NCBI RefSeq assembly: GCF_932526225.1
Contig: NC_064035.1
Location: forward strand, 1,673,501-1,737,500
Reading direction: 5' to 3'
DNA: 64,000 nt
DNA from: Nematostella vectensis
Taxonomy: Eukaryota > Cnidaria > Anthozoa > Actiniaria > Edwardsiidae
Positions 21,901 through 34,000 of the stretch are shown piece after piece. Position 1 is the stretch's first letter. Each line of letters opens with the position of its first letter. A program made the translations under genes and the position numbers. Under the pieces are notes generated by a model. The model was not told where the DNA came from. It made no database searches and worked only from the letters and a program-made list of their open reading frames with translations.

Positions 21901-24604
21901 AATAATAATAATAATAATATAAATATTGCACTTGCAAAATAAAAATTTGATTATCAAAAAGCCAGTAACCCATTGACCCCTCAACCAGCTGGGCGGCCTG
22001 TACCAGCATTGAGAAGTACCACACAAGCCAAGGAATTCATTAACAAGATCAAGATAACCAGGCTTTAGTCCAAGGGATAAATGTTCTTGGAGATATGCAT
22101 CTAACCAACTGCCCTTCAGCCAAATAATAGCTCGGTTTAATGACAAAGAAAAAACACAAGGGAAAAACAGCAGAATTGACCCCATCAACAAAATGCTCAA
22201 AATATAAAAGAGATCAACAAACATGACTCAAGTAAAACATATGAACTTTTATTCTGATCATCTAGGCCATATTTTATGGCCTTAAAGTACAATGTTCACT
22301 CCTTGAAGGTTTCTGGAAACCATGACACATCACGCGGCCATGGAAGAATTTGGCATGACATGACCCATACATCTCTACTGTAGACAGTCTTTTCACCCCA
22401 AAGACAAACAAATCAATTCCAGGTCTAACAGACCCATAGTAGCAGTGTAAACAACTTTTGAATCAAATTGGTTTCAGAAAAGACAGCATTTAGAAGAGCT
22501 GTTGTGAATTTCATACAAACATTATTTTCACAACCAGGTGAAGCCAAGAAAAAATATATAACCAAATAATCCAATTTTGCTTGCAAACATTAAGCAGAGC
22601 ACTCAATTATACTGCAATAGACTTAATGATGTCCTAGGGCCCTCTCTCATGCTAAAAGTCATATATTTTTATGTCAAATATAAGCAACCATTAACTTGTG
22701 CTTGTATTAGCACAGCGACAAAGCACTGTTGGGAAGCTTGAAACTGCTGAATAGGTATATACATTGTAAGCAGTGTTTTTTATTTTGACGGCTGTAAAAA
22801 ACTAAAAAAAGGGGAGCCGCATCTGCTTTTACTAATTTTTTTTGTGTATTCAGCTAAAAAATAGGCTGGGGTCAATATAGGTTAATGGCCAATATTTCGA
22901 CCCTTTGTTCTATGGATTTCTTACCAAAATCAGATTTCACAGATTTGAGCTACAATAAAAGAAGAAAACCTGGTTTTAAACAAAAAATATTAAAAAAATC
23001 GTAATTAGAGAAATGTGATTTTTGGTTTCGTAAACATTGAAGAAATTGAAGATGAAATAAGGTCAGATTAAAGTATTAACTTTTTAACAAATTGCAATTT
23101 GCAATCATCAAATTATAAAACTAAGAATACATACCAACTCAAACTTTTTCTCAAGATAAATTGACCATGCAACAATATAGTGTCCAATTGTGAGAATGAA
23201 GAACAGTAGAATAACGAATTCCACAAGACCCATCTTGCGGACACGGCGGTAGTAATACACAGGCTGTCTCCAGTCTGGCATGCCATCCCGTAGTATGGTG
23301 TCATATCTGTGAAATAACAAACTCTCTTTTATTAAATCAATGACTAATCACTTTGCACCTAAAACAAAACCAGAACTATCGTATTATTATGTAAATGTGA
23401 CAGTTTTCAAAGACAACAATGTCTTTTGTTGTTTAATAACAAAGGCAAAGAAACTGAGGGCTATACTTAAAGCCTTGTGTTCAGTGATTTTTGCATATTT
23501 TTGTGAAGGACACTAAACTGAAGGGTGTGCTCCATGGAAACTGGGAACTAAAACATGTGTTTACGATGATTGTGTGCACAATATCAGTGCACACTTTAAA
23601 CAGCAACAAACCGTTTTCTCTTGTCTTCATCTTTCAGCACTTCTGCTACAGCAACCAACTTGAAAATAAAAAGAGAAGAACTGAAAAAATATTTAAAAAT
23701 TATGGCAGCAAATAATATTTTCCAGAGAATCAAATATTGTGTGTGTGGCACCAGTGAAGTGCCACTGTTTGCTCCACAAGAAGCCAAATGAAAGTTTTTA
23801 TAGTACCTTCTTTAGATGGACAAACAACTTAGAGTTTGTAAAGAAAAAATACTAGGTGAAGACCAAGACTGTAAATGGTTGTTTTATATGAAAAGGAGGG
23901 GGGGGGGAAGTCATGTCAATTTTTCCCCCATACCCCATGCCTCCTGTAGATCAACTTTTGGTTCTGACATGGTAAGGATTGAGGTGGCAAAGCAAAGACT
24001 ACTGACTTGTATGCTCATTGTGAATGTTTCATGATCACTAACTAGTGAATACAAGAGCAACTCCCTATCCCCCTCTTTAAGATTGACATCCTTGCTAGGT
24101 GATATGCCAGTTTAAAAGATTCATTTATGCTTAATGAAACCAAACCTTTCTAAATTTCAATTCGGCATCATCCTCCTTATTTCTGTCTGGATGTAACTGC
24201 AAGGATATTCGCCGATATGCTCTTCTGATCTCAGCCTGGGTAGCGGTCTGTTAGGTGTAAATGTGATATAATGATGTATTATCACACAGACAGACACTAT
24301 GGAATTCAAAAACTGTCTTGGTGTGAGAAATGCATAGTATTTCATAGACATCATTAAATTAAGGAGCAGATTGTTAGAATTTACAATTAAGTTAAGCTTA
24401 ACTCCATTCAAAGTAAAAGAACATTGGATAGGGATACCTTACCGTTTCTACGCCGAGGACTTGGTAGAAATTATCTTTAACTTCCTCGACAATATCAAAC
24501 AGTTCCAGATCTACAGAGTCCCACGCATGCACACATACAAAACCCGATACCAAAATAAATAACACGAGAAGTCTACCACCGGTTGATGATTCGACGGTAG
24601 CCAT
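9973..24604 (-). CDS. DNAJC1: DNAJC1 orthologue (ER J protein with SANT domains)
   Basis: Complete 11-exon gene, 521 aa (human DNAJC1 is about 554). Exons: 24443-24604, 24146-24247, 23612-23658, 23135-23306, 21715-21817, 21352-21534, 15455-15609, 14787-14906, 14177-14246, 13443-13819, 9973-10047. All have GT-AG ends and matching phases. The family is an ER-membrane co-chaperone that recruits the Hsp70 BiP through its J domain. Residues 1-26 form a signal peptide. The J domain runs from DNFYQVLGVET (exon 1) through AYRRISLQLHPDR (HPD at 73-75) to about 107. PDWRQPVYYYRRVRKMG leads into a membrane helix at about 131-151. A charged Lys/Glu-rich cytosolic region follows. SANT 1 is exon 8 (NTWTEEDTSLLSRAM..). 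SANT 2 spans exons 10-11 (TTWSQAQQKLLEIALQQF.. joined to EDCINRYKYLVELV). The second Met (24604) is preferred over an upstream in-frame one at 24646 because it gives a clean signal peptide. Introns 6 and 10 hold large arrays that start at the splice donors. Confidence 0.95.
10240..10425. repeat. Minisatellite, ~38-bp unit, about 5 copies
   Basis: Each unit contains GAAAGTTTGTATGTCA followed by TAAAGGGCCTATTTC with substitutions. The copies are diverged. The array lies in DNAJC1 intron 10, about 190 nt upstream (coding sense) of the last exon. Confidence 0.85.
10426..10930. other. DNAJC1 intron 10, unique part
   Basis: No exon or mobile element recognised. A 68-aa minus-strand ORF at 10599-10805 has no recognisable similarity and is probably chance. 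Confidence 0.4.
10931..13442. repeat. 32-bp satellite starting exactly at a DNAJC1 splice donor (~78 copies)
   Basis: Coding-strand unit: GTATGGTATCAGTGTC then CAGTAATGTATGTGGT (32 bp). The first copy starts at intron position +1: exon 10 ends ..ATGACCAAG and the intron begins GTACGATATCAGTGTCC, a variant of the unit in perfect register. The array runs about 2.5 kb. Near the donor end some copies carry GTACGG like the donor. Variants such as CACATATATATT and TTTCTGGACACCG recur at intervals, indicating a higher-order structure. Confidence 0.97.
14256..14513. repeat. ~83-bp tandem repeat, 3 copies, next to a DNAJC1 acceptor
   Basis: Three copies of a unit starting GACATCAAGCACAAAATA and ending GTCATGATAGGT; copies 2 and 3 differ by very few bases. 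In coding sense the array ends about 10 nt upstream of the exon-9 acceptor, so the copies carry part of the intron 3' end. Confidence 0.92.
16028..21361. repeat. 20-bp satellite built from a DNAJC1 exon end plus 5' splice site (~266 copies)
   Basis: The coding-strand unit is TGGAGAGAAGTAAGTGATAC. Exon 6 ends ..GAGATACTGGAGAGAA and its intron starts GTAAGTGATAC, so the unit reproduces the last nine exon bases and the first eleven intron bases. The array is 5.3 kb with no interruption. Variants are few: GTTTC or GTATCTC for GTATCAC, and an occasional AACTTC. Almost every copy keeps GT at the donor position; an exception is the copy near 16750 (CACTTCCTTC). A 723-aa plus-strand ORF (16019-18190) is a product of the repeat, not a gene. 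Confidence 0.98.
21850..21918. repeat. (TAA)n(TGA)n microsatellite
   Basis: Runs of TAA, then TGA/TGATGA, then TAA again, in DNAJC1 intron 4 close to the exon-5 acceptor (coding sense). The poly-Tyr/His ORF seen there on the minus strand is an artefact of the repeat. Confidence 0.95.
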
Positions 24605-24864
24605 GTTGTTTTGCTCTATTTCGACAAAGCACGCATGCGCAGCCATACACAGGCAGCCCGTCTTTTATTTATGCGGTGCTTGGATGGAGCCTCTGGCACC
24701 CGGGGTAGGGACGGCATGTCATCAGGCTTTTAACCGTTATGTTTTCCATGATTCTATTTAAGCAAGGATACTTTTTTCTTCGATCCCTGAAAAGTATTTT
24801 GAAATGCAGTGCTCAAGCTCCTCAAAACGTACCAAGCATATTTATGGAACCACAAAGATAATAA

Positions 24865-27235
24865 TAATAATAAATAATAAAGACTTTATTCAAAATGAGG
24901 ATGACACATAATAGCATAGCTAATAAACTTGTGGCCCTCCCTTGAATATATAATATATACAAATCCGACTATGTTATAAAAATTCTAAAAATACTATATT
25001 AAAAATTAACGATAAATAACAAAAATTATATGATAAAATGGTGCAAAAGACGCTGCTCCGAAAACGCCCTATCTCTTAGAGATTTCTTGAAGGGCCCAGG
25101 TTGTTCGATTCGCCTTGTTGTAATAGGGAGACTGTTCCAAAGGCGGGTGGCAGAAACAGAAAAAGTGCGCCCGCCTTCTGTCTCCCTACTGTATTTCGGG
25201 CAGCGTATGTTGAAATTTGCATAGCGGGTGGATCTACTATGTACAAAACTATTAAGATTCAGATGCTCGCTTAAAAATAAAGGTACGTTGCCGTGTATCC
25301 GTTTATGTACAAGAGCGCACTTACTAATTTTAAAATGCTCATATATAGGAATCCAGCCAAGTCTATAAAAAAGTTCCACAGAGGGTGCGCGCGGTTCCGC
25401 AAAGAGAATTACTCTAGCTGCGCACTTTTGTAACTTAAAAATTCTATATAAAGTTTCGTTGTTGCACACGCTCCATACTGCGCTGCCACAATTAAAAATT
25501 GGTTGTATTAACGCATTATAAAATTGCTTGCGTTGAGCTAACGGCAAAAAGGATCTTATTTTTCTTAAAATTGCGATACGAGAGGCCACTTTTTTACAAA
25601 TCTTTTCAACATGTCCATCAAACGAAAGTTCGCTATCTAAATCGAGTCCAAGTAGCGTTGCACTCGGGACATTATCTAGTGCTATTGCGCCATTTCCCGC
25701 CTTGACAGACAGGTTAACGCTTGTCTTTGAAGCCAGACGCTTTCCTGTGATCGTCAGGACCTTCGTCTTCTTCTCATTGAGCAGGAGCTTGTTGGCGTTC
25801 GCCCAAGACTCAATCTCCCCCAGTGACGTATTGAGAGAGTCATTGAGAAGGTGTATATTGGTGACGTCAGCTGCAGCAGAGACTGTGGTGTCGTCGGCAT
25901 AAAGGTCTACTTCAGAAGAAACGTGCAAGGGCAAGTCGTTTATGAACAACAGGAAGAACAGCGACCCTAATATAGATCCTTGAGGAACTCCATGATTGAT
26001 CTGCATTTCCGACGAAACTTGACCGTCAACTTGAACGACCTGTCGCTTGTTCGACAAATACGAACGGCACCATAATAGCTCTTTGTTAACAACCCCATAC
26101 GCCATAGCTTTTGTAGTAGCAATTCATGATCCACCATGTCAAATGCCTTAGTGTAGTCCACGAGCACCATGCCCGACACTTTATCATTGTCGAGGTTGAA
26201 GAGTAGCTCATCCACTATCTTTATCAGAGCTATTTCAGTGTTGTGATGTTTCCAGAAACCAGACTGCCTCGAGTAGAGAAGGTTGTCATTGAGATAGGTG
26301 CACAGAGAATCATGCACATGCCGCTCAATAACCTTGGACAAGACTGAAAGAATCGAGATGGGACGGTAGTTACTTGGATCAGTTCGATCGCCTTTCTTGA
26401 ACAACGGGGTAACTTTAGCCAACTTCCATCTTTTGGGGAACGTTCCACTAGACAGAGATAGATTAATCAGCTTGGCTATACTCGGTGCAATAGCAGGAAT
26501 TCGCAATAAACGAGCCCTGATCTTGTCGATACCAGATGCTTTGTTTGGGTTGATCTTCATTATTATGCGGGCTACCTGTGTACTTGTTATAGCAGGAACC
26601 GAGAAAAAATCATTCGGGTCTTTCTGTGATTCCACAAAGCTCACAAGTTTAGAGAGACAAAAAGGCACCTTGGCCAAATTAATCCTCAGTTTATCAGCAA
26701 TCGTTGAGAAATATGCATTAAAATGCTCCGAGATGTCCTTGGAATTTTCAACAACGCGTTCACCAATTTCGAGCTTTGTTATCCCGCAGTTGTTTTTGGT
26801 TACGCCTGACAGTGTTTTAATGCACTTCCAGATCGCGCTCGTATTGTTCTTGTTTTCCCCGAATGACTTCGAATAGAACTCACGCTTGGCTCCCCGTAAA
26901 GTGCAAACTGCTTTGTTCCTGGCTATTCGGTATTTCGCCCAATCATCTGGACTGTCCGTGCGCCGCGCCACCTTCAACAAATGGTCCCTGGAGTGTAGCT
27001 GTTTAAGCACTGACTTGGATATCCACGGGGGCTGCGTTTCACGTTTGACCGGTTTTTCGCGCCAGGGACAATGCGATTCCAGTACAGTGTTGAAGGTCTG
27101 CTCCCATGCGTGAACTACATCATCAATGTCCTCAAAAACGAATACAGCATCCCAAGGGGCTTCTTGAATTGACTGGTTGAACTTTTCAATATCAAGTCGC
27201 TTGATAAGATTTTCTAGATTACATGGTAATGCGTA
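24865..27235 (-). mobile_element. 5'-truncated non-LTR retrotransposon (CR1/jockey-like LINE)
   Basis: Encodes the region between endonuclease and reverse transcriptase, then the RT domain, in minus orientation. Motifs seen: TPLFKKGDRTDPSNYRPIS (RT 1-2), LVDYTKAFDMVDH (motif A), GVPQGSILGSLFFLLFIND (motif B) and YADDT (catalytic motif C). Two reading frames are needed: 25967 to about 27230 and 25026-26105. A frameshift near 26100 separates motif A from the AYGV segment, so the copy is inactive. The 3' end (low coordinates) has AATAAA and an ATT-rich microsatellite at about 24868-24890, as is common for CR1/L2-type elements. No endonuclease domain remains. It lies between DNAJC1 and the EGF-rich gene. 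Confidence 0.9.
25026..27010 (-). pseudogene. Frameshifted reverse transcriptase ORF of the LINE
   Basis: Two overlapping open frames (25967-27010 and 25026-26105) together give an almost complete RT palm and thumb, including YADDT. The overlap and frame change around 26100 show at least one indel. After the RT comes a region with RSTRYANFNIRCPKYSRE and ATRLWNSLP, the standard C-terminal end of CR1/jockey-type ORF2 proteins. Confidence 0.85.
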
Positions 27236-27957
27236 TAGCGTATTGTTGGTTTACTTTAGGTGGGTTTTTAGGGGGTTCGGGGCATGCTTCTTCTAGGACT
27301 TTATTGTCTCAGTTTCTCAGTTAAAAAAAAACAAGATAAAGGCTCTCTTAAAATTTTTCAGGAACCTCTTTGAAGTTATTTTTTTTTATCGGGGCTCTGG
27401 AAGGGGTGGTTCCTTTATTAGGCCTCGTGCGCCCAGCAATCAATGAATTCGCCTATTGCAAGCCTGTAAATAAGTAAGCGTTATATGCCGAGGACGGAGC
27501 GCAGCCACTTCTTTAGATGAGTATCATCAGTAAAATAAATAAAAAAAGTTCTAGACCACCGAAGCCAAATGAGTGCAGCTAAATGAAAACGCGTCTTCAA
27601 TTTACCTTATGTGGACTTAGGGGCAAATTTTTATTATATTTTTAAGTGCCTTATAAACGCCAGCCTTAAGTCCTGAAATGGGCACGCGCTTAACCTAAGA
27701 ATACAGAGTGCGTCCACACAAAGCTAGCAGATATCAGGGTTTGTTGCTCTCGATGTGTGTAGATCTTGATTGCTCAAAAGCTACTGTTGGATTGTAAATG
27801 ATCTGATAGGTTGGGCATATCATAAGGTATAGATCAACACAAGATTGAAAAGGTATGTTAAACAAGTCCATCTAGTTTTTCACCAGCTTATCTGTAGTCT
27901 TTCTAGTTGTACCATCTGGCATATCATATACAGATGCCCCTTGATTGAAGGCGTATG
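27236..27957. other. Intergenic stretch, nothing recognised
   Basis: Between the LINE 5' truncation point and the 3' end of the EGF-rich gene. AT-rich, with short A and T runs (about 27325, 27378). No coding similarity was seen. Confidence 0.5.
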
Positions 27958-27963
27958 TTTATT
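27958..27963 (-). terminator. Probable poly(A) signal of the EGF/TSP1 gene
   Basis: AATAAA on the minus strand, 41 nt past the stop codon at 28004. A short 3' UTR is implied. Confidence 0.55.
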
Positions 27964-28003
27964 GAGACCCATAAATACATTGATTGTTATATGATTTCCA
28001 AAG

Positions 28004-31000
28004 CTAGAATCCAAGCCAGTCCCGAATCCCGAAGCCATCGTCGAATGCTCTAGAGTCGCCACCAGACCCAGATGAGTTGTCTGAAAATGCGAATAAAACT
28101 TGTCACCCTGAGGAACACATCGATGACGGCATCAACTAGTTGTCAACGGTGACCCGTTTACTTTTAACACCATTTGTTACCAAAGGATACTGCTATCCAA
28201 TAATTACGAGATGGCTGTAACTGAGGTAACAGCGACAATAAATAACAGTTTGGCAGGGACCACAGGGTAGACTCAGCTATATATTTTAGTAGGGGTCCGG
28301 GGAATTGGGGGTGGGGGAGGGAAGACTCCCTAAAATAGACAGGGGTGATCGTCAGCAGGGGCAATTTTTACCCCGAATAGATAGCACATCAGGTGTGGTC
28401 AAAGCAATTTCTAACTGTAAGCACTTAATAACCTAATTAAAAAAAATCAGCCCACCATCCAGCACCAAAACTTTCTATTAAAAATAATAGAAGGCTACCA
28501 TGCCAAAAAAAAATACCTGATCCCGAATTTCATAACCCCTAAAAATATCTACTAACTTTCAAGAACACATATTTTGAGCTCTCACTAGATAAATAACACT
28601 AATATTCCAGTGCCCTCCTTTTGCCCGATATTTATATTCATATCCTAGTAATGTCGATATGCCTTATAATAGGGCTTACCAGTTTCACAATATTTCCCTG
28701 TGAAGCCTGTAGGGCAGGTGCAAGCACCAGTCACATGGTCGCACTGGGCTTTGTTCTGGCATTTACAGTTGGAGAGACAACCTAGTCCATGCTTGCCATC
28801 ATCACATTCTGTCAAATATATTATTAGAACAATAAAAACGAGATCAAAGAAAAAGTGTCGTCCCGCAAAATATACATAGTTTACAATCACAAGGGGCTGC
28901 TAATTCTTTCTGGGGACTTTTGGGACATTTCCATTTCTTGACGGTTCTGTACGATTGACTATCTTTAAAGATTCCCATATTGCTTTTCTTGTGGTCCTTT
29001 TTCTTTTTCATACTTTTCTTTTCAATGTGTAAAAGACACCTTAATTGTATAGTCTAAGAACAAAGTTCCTACCCAAGTCACAAAACTGTCCAATCCATCC
29101 CGCAGTGCACGAACACAGTCCCGTGGCGGGGTGACAAGAAGCGTTGTTCTTACACATACAAGTTCCTTTGCAGTCGAACCCGTACTTGCCACTGGGACAA
29201 GCTGTAATGATAAGATAAAAAAATACAAAATGCTTCAACAGCTGATTTTACGAAATACATAACATAACTGTATACATAGCCATGCGGCCCGCTCAAAGCA
29301 ACACTTTGCCATGAAAATCTTTCTAAAAACGCTGTATAATAAATATCTTGTTGATCTTGTTTGCTTGGACTTACTTATGGATCCTTGATTGGATGCTTGA
29401 ATGCTTTCATCGCTTTATGGCCCACTAAAAAAATTAAAGGCCCATATGTCCCCATACGTCCTACACACTCGGTCAATAAGAGGTATATACGCCACTTACG
29501 ATTTTCGCAGTGCTTTCCATAGAAACCTGGGGGACAAATGCATAAGTAGTAACCGATTGCATCATAACAATATCCTTTATTTCTGCAAGGACTTGAAATG
29601 CACTCGTCGATCTCATGCTCGCAGTTACGACCGCTGTATCCAGGATGACACGTGCAGTTGTAATCATTAATCAGGTCTTTACAAGTAGAGCGATGCTGAC
29701 AGGGAGCAGAGGCGCACTCATCTAGAAAGCAAAGTTATGAGATGAGATTTTACTTTAAAGGTATGGCATTTTAAAATCAGCTAGATAATTTTGCCGGCTA
29801 CTCTACAAAATATTTGGAACATGCAATAAAACAACAAATATTAGGACTCCTATTTTAAAATGTACCTTTTAAGTCGTAACTTTAGAAAATATTTCCAATT
29901 ACGGAGCGCAATGCTGTCCAGTGAGAGAACTACATCAAATCATATTATACATGTAATTCTTACCTATGTTTACCTCACATAGATTCCCAGTAAACCCAGC
30001 GGAACATTGGCACTTGAATTCATTAATACCATCTTTACAGATACCACCATTCTGACACGGACGTGAAGCGCAGTCGTCGATGTTGATGTCACACGTGATA
30101 CCAGTATATCCTGGCAGACAGGTGCACGTGAACGCGTTGATCATATCTGTGCAAAAGCCGCCATTCTGACATGGAGATGAAGCGCACTCGTCGATGTTGA
30201 TGTCACACGTGATACCAGTATATCCTGGCGGACAAGAGCACGTGAACGCGTTGATCATATCTGTGCAAAAGCCGCCATTTTGACATGGAGATGAAGCGCA
30301 CTCGTCGATGTCAATGTCACACGTGATACCAGTATATCCTGGCGGACAGGTGCACGTGAACGCGTTGATCATATCTGTGCACAAGCCGCCATTCTGACAT
30401 GGAGATGAAGCGCACTCGTCGATATTAGCTTCGCAGTGTATCCCAGAAAAGCCTGGAGTGCAGAAGCAATAATAGCCATTGATCAGGTCTTCACAATAGC
30501 CGTTGTTTTGGCATGGATTGGATGCACATTCATCAATGTCAATCTGACACTGCAACCCTTTGTAACCTGGAGCACATAGGCATTTGTAGACAGCTATCTG
30601 ATCAACACATGTTGCACCATTCAGGCATGGTTTGGTTGCACACTCATCTATGTTAACTTCGCAATTCTTGCCAGTGTAACCTGTAGAACATTGACACTTG
30701 TGTGCGTCCACTAAGTCAGTACAGGTGCCGCCATTTGCACAGGGAGATGACGCGCATTCATCAATGTCCGTTTCGCAGTGACGGCCCGTATATCCCGCTT
30801 TGCAGAAACATCTATAGCTGGCAATGAGATCTTCACATGTTCCTCCATTCTGGCAAGGATCACTTTGACATTCATTTACTTCCACTTCACAGTTTGGCCC
30901 TGTATATCCCTTTTTACAGACACACAAGTATCCATTGACTTGGTCTGTGCATGTGCCTTCGTTGAGACAAGGGTTCGATGAGCACTCATCTATGTCCGTC

Positions 31001-34000
31001 CCACAGTCTTTCCCAGTATAGCCTTCTTTACAAGTGCACATGAAACCGTTAATTTTATCTGTGCAATTCGCGCCGTTCTTGCAGGGTTCGCTGGCGCACT
31101 CGTCTATTTCAGTGCCACAATCTTTGCCAGTAAAGCCAGGTTTACATGTGCACGCAAAACCGTTGATCCTATCCGTACAGGTCGCTCCGTTCTTGCAAGG
31201 TTTGCTGGCGCACTCGTCTATTTCAGTGCCACAGTCGCTCCCAGTAAAGCCAGGTTTACATGTGCACGCAAAACCGTTGATCCTATCCGTACAGGTCGCT
31301 CCGTTCTTGCAAGGGTTGCTGGCGCACTCGTCTATCTCAGTTCCACAATCTTTGCCAGTAAAGCCAGGTTTACATGTGCATACAAAACCGTTGATCCTAT
31401 CCGTACAAGTCGCTCCGTTCTTGCAAGGGTTGCTGGCGCACTCGTCTATCTCAGTTCCACAATCTTTGCCAGTAAAGCCATGTTTACATGTGCACGTGAA
31501 ACCGTTGATTCTATCCGTACAGGTCGCTCCGTTTTTGCAAGGGTTGCTGGCGCACTCGTCTATTTCAGTGCCACAATCTTTGCCAGTAAAGCCAGGTTTA
31601 CATGTGCACGCAAAACCGTTGATCCTATCCGTACAGGTCGCTCCGTTTTTGCAAGGGTTGCTGGCGCACTCGTCTATCTCAGTTCCACAATCTTTGCCAG
31701 TAAAGCCAGGTTTACATGTGCACGCAAAACCGTTGATCCTATCCGTACAGGTCGCTCCGTTTTTGCAAGGGTTGCTGGCGCACTCGTCTATCTCAGTTCC
31801 ACAATCTTTGCCAGTAAAGCCAGGTTTACATGTGCACGCAAAACCGTTGATCCTATCCGTACAGGTCGCTCCGTTTTTGCAAGGGTTGCTGGCGCACTCG
31901 TCTATTTCAGTGCCACAATCTTTGCCAGTAAAGCCAGGTTTACATGTGCACGCAAAACCGTTGATCCTATCCGTACAGGTCGCTCCGTTTTTGCAAGGGT
32001 TGCTGGCGCACTCGTCTATTTCAGTGCCACAGTCGCTCCCAGTAAAGCCAGGTTTACATGTGCACGCAAAACCGTTGATCCTATCCGTACAGGTCGCTCC
32101 GTTTTTGCAAGGGTTGCTGGCGCACTCGTCTATTTCAGTGCCACAATCTTTGCCAGTAAAGCCATGTTTACATGTGCACGTGAATCCGTTGATCCTATCC
32201 GTACAGGTCGCCCCGTTCTTGCAAGGGTTGCTGGCGCACTCGTCTATCTCAGTTCCACAATCTTTGCCAGTAAAGCCAAGTTTACATGTGCACGCAAAAC
32301 CGTTGATCCTATCCGTACAGGTCGCTCCGTTCTTGCAAGGTTTGCTGGCGCACTCGTCTATTTCAGTGCCACAGTCGCTCCCAGTAAAGCCAGGTTTACA
32401 TGTGCACGCAAAACCGTTGATCCTATCCGTACAGGTCGCTCCGTTCTTGCAAGGGTTGCTGGCGCACTCGTCTATCTCAGTTCCACAATCTTTGCCAGTA
32501 AAGCCAGGTTTACATGTGCACGCAAAACCGTTGATCCTATCCGTACAGGTCGCTCCGTTCTTGCAAGGGTTGCTGGCGCACTCGTCTATTTCAGTGCCAC
32601 AATCTTTGCCAGTAAAGCCAGGTTTACATGTGCACGCAAAACCGTTGATCCTATCCGTACAGGTCGCTCCGTTTTTGCAAGGGCTGCTGGCGCACTCGTC
32701 TATCTCAGTGCCACAATCTTTGTCAGTAAAGCCAGGTTTACATGTGCACGTGAAACCGTTGATCCTATCCGTACAGGTCGCTCCATTCTTGCAAGGGTTG
32801 CTGGCGCACTCGTCTATCTCAGTTCCACAATCTTTGCCAGTAAAGCCAGGTTTACATGCGCACGCAAAACCGTTGATCCTATCCGTACAAGTCGCTCCGT
32901 TCTTGCAAGGTTTGCTGGCGCACTCGTCTATTTCAGTGCCACAATCTTTGTCAGTAAAGCCAGGTTTACATGTGCACGTGAAACCGTTGATCCTATCCGT
33001 ACAGGTCGCTCCATTCTTGCAAGGGTTGCTGGCGCACTCGTCTATCTCAGTTCCACAATCTTTGCCAGTAAAGCCAGGTTTACATGCGCACGCAAAACCG
33101 TTGATCCTATCCGTACAAGTCGCTCCGTTCTTGCAAGGTTTGCTGGCGCACTCGTCTATTTCAGTGCCACAGTCTTTGCCAGTAAAGCCAGGTTTACATG
33201 CGCACGTGAAACCGTTGATCCTATCCGTACAAGTCGCTCCGTTCTTGCAAGGTTTGCTGGCGCACTCGTCTATTTCAGTGCCACAGTCTTTGCCAGTAAA
33301 GCCAGGTTTACATGTGCACGTGAAACCGTTGATCCTATCCGTACAGGTCGCTCCGTTCTTGCAAGGGTTGCTGGCGCACTCGTCTATTTCAGTGCCACAG
33401 TCGCTCCCAGTAAAGCCAGGTTTACATGTGCACGTGAATCCGTTGATCCTATCCGTACAGGTCGCTCCGTTCTTGCAAGGTTTGCTGGCGCACTCGTCTA
33501 TTTCAGTGCCACAATCTTTGCCAGTAAAGCCATGTTTACATGTGCACGTGAATCCGCTGATCCTATCCGTACAGGATCCACCATTCTTACATGGGCTGGA
33601 GTTGCATTCGTCAATGTTGGTCTCGCAGTTCTTGCCGGTGAATCCTACCTTACAATGGCAATTATAGCCATACCTGTCACTTTTGCACGTTCCCCCGTTG
33701 ATGCATGGTGCTGATGCACATTGATCTAGAACAAGATCGCGGCAAATATTTTTGTAAGTTTTACAGTGAGGTAGCATTCATGGCACCAACATTTTATCAA
33801 GTTCATGCATTTTCTTTTTATCCTTAATAACTGACAAAGGACAACACAGTTATTTTTACCATTTAAAAAGATTATGTCATATCCAAGAAACTAATCTCAT
33901 CACACGGATTACAGTATTTTTACCATTTCAAAAGTACATGCGCATTTGAAAAACAAACCTGGGCTTGTTGTTGGCCGTTTGGTTGGTCGGGTTGTCGCCG

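Noticed and set aside
31034-33714. Long plus-strand ORFs (877 and 744 aa) opposite the EGF exon
   Set aside because: Antisense shadows of the 114-bp EGF repeat, which is a multiple of three; the minus strand gives conserved EGF cysteines and correct splice sites.
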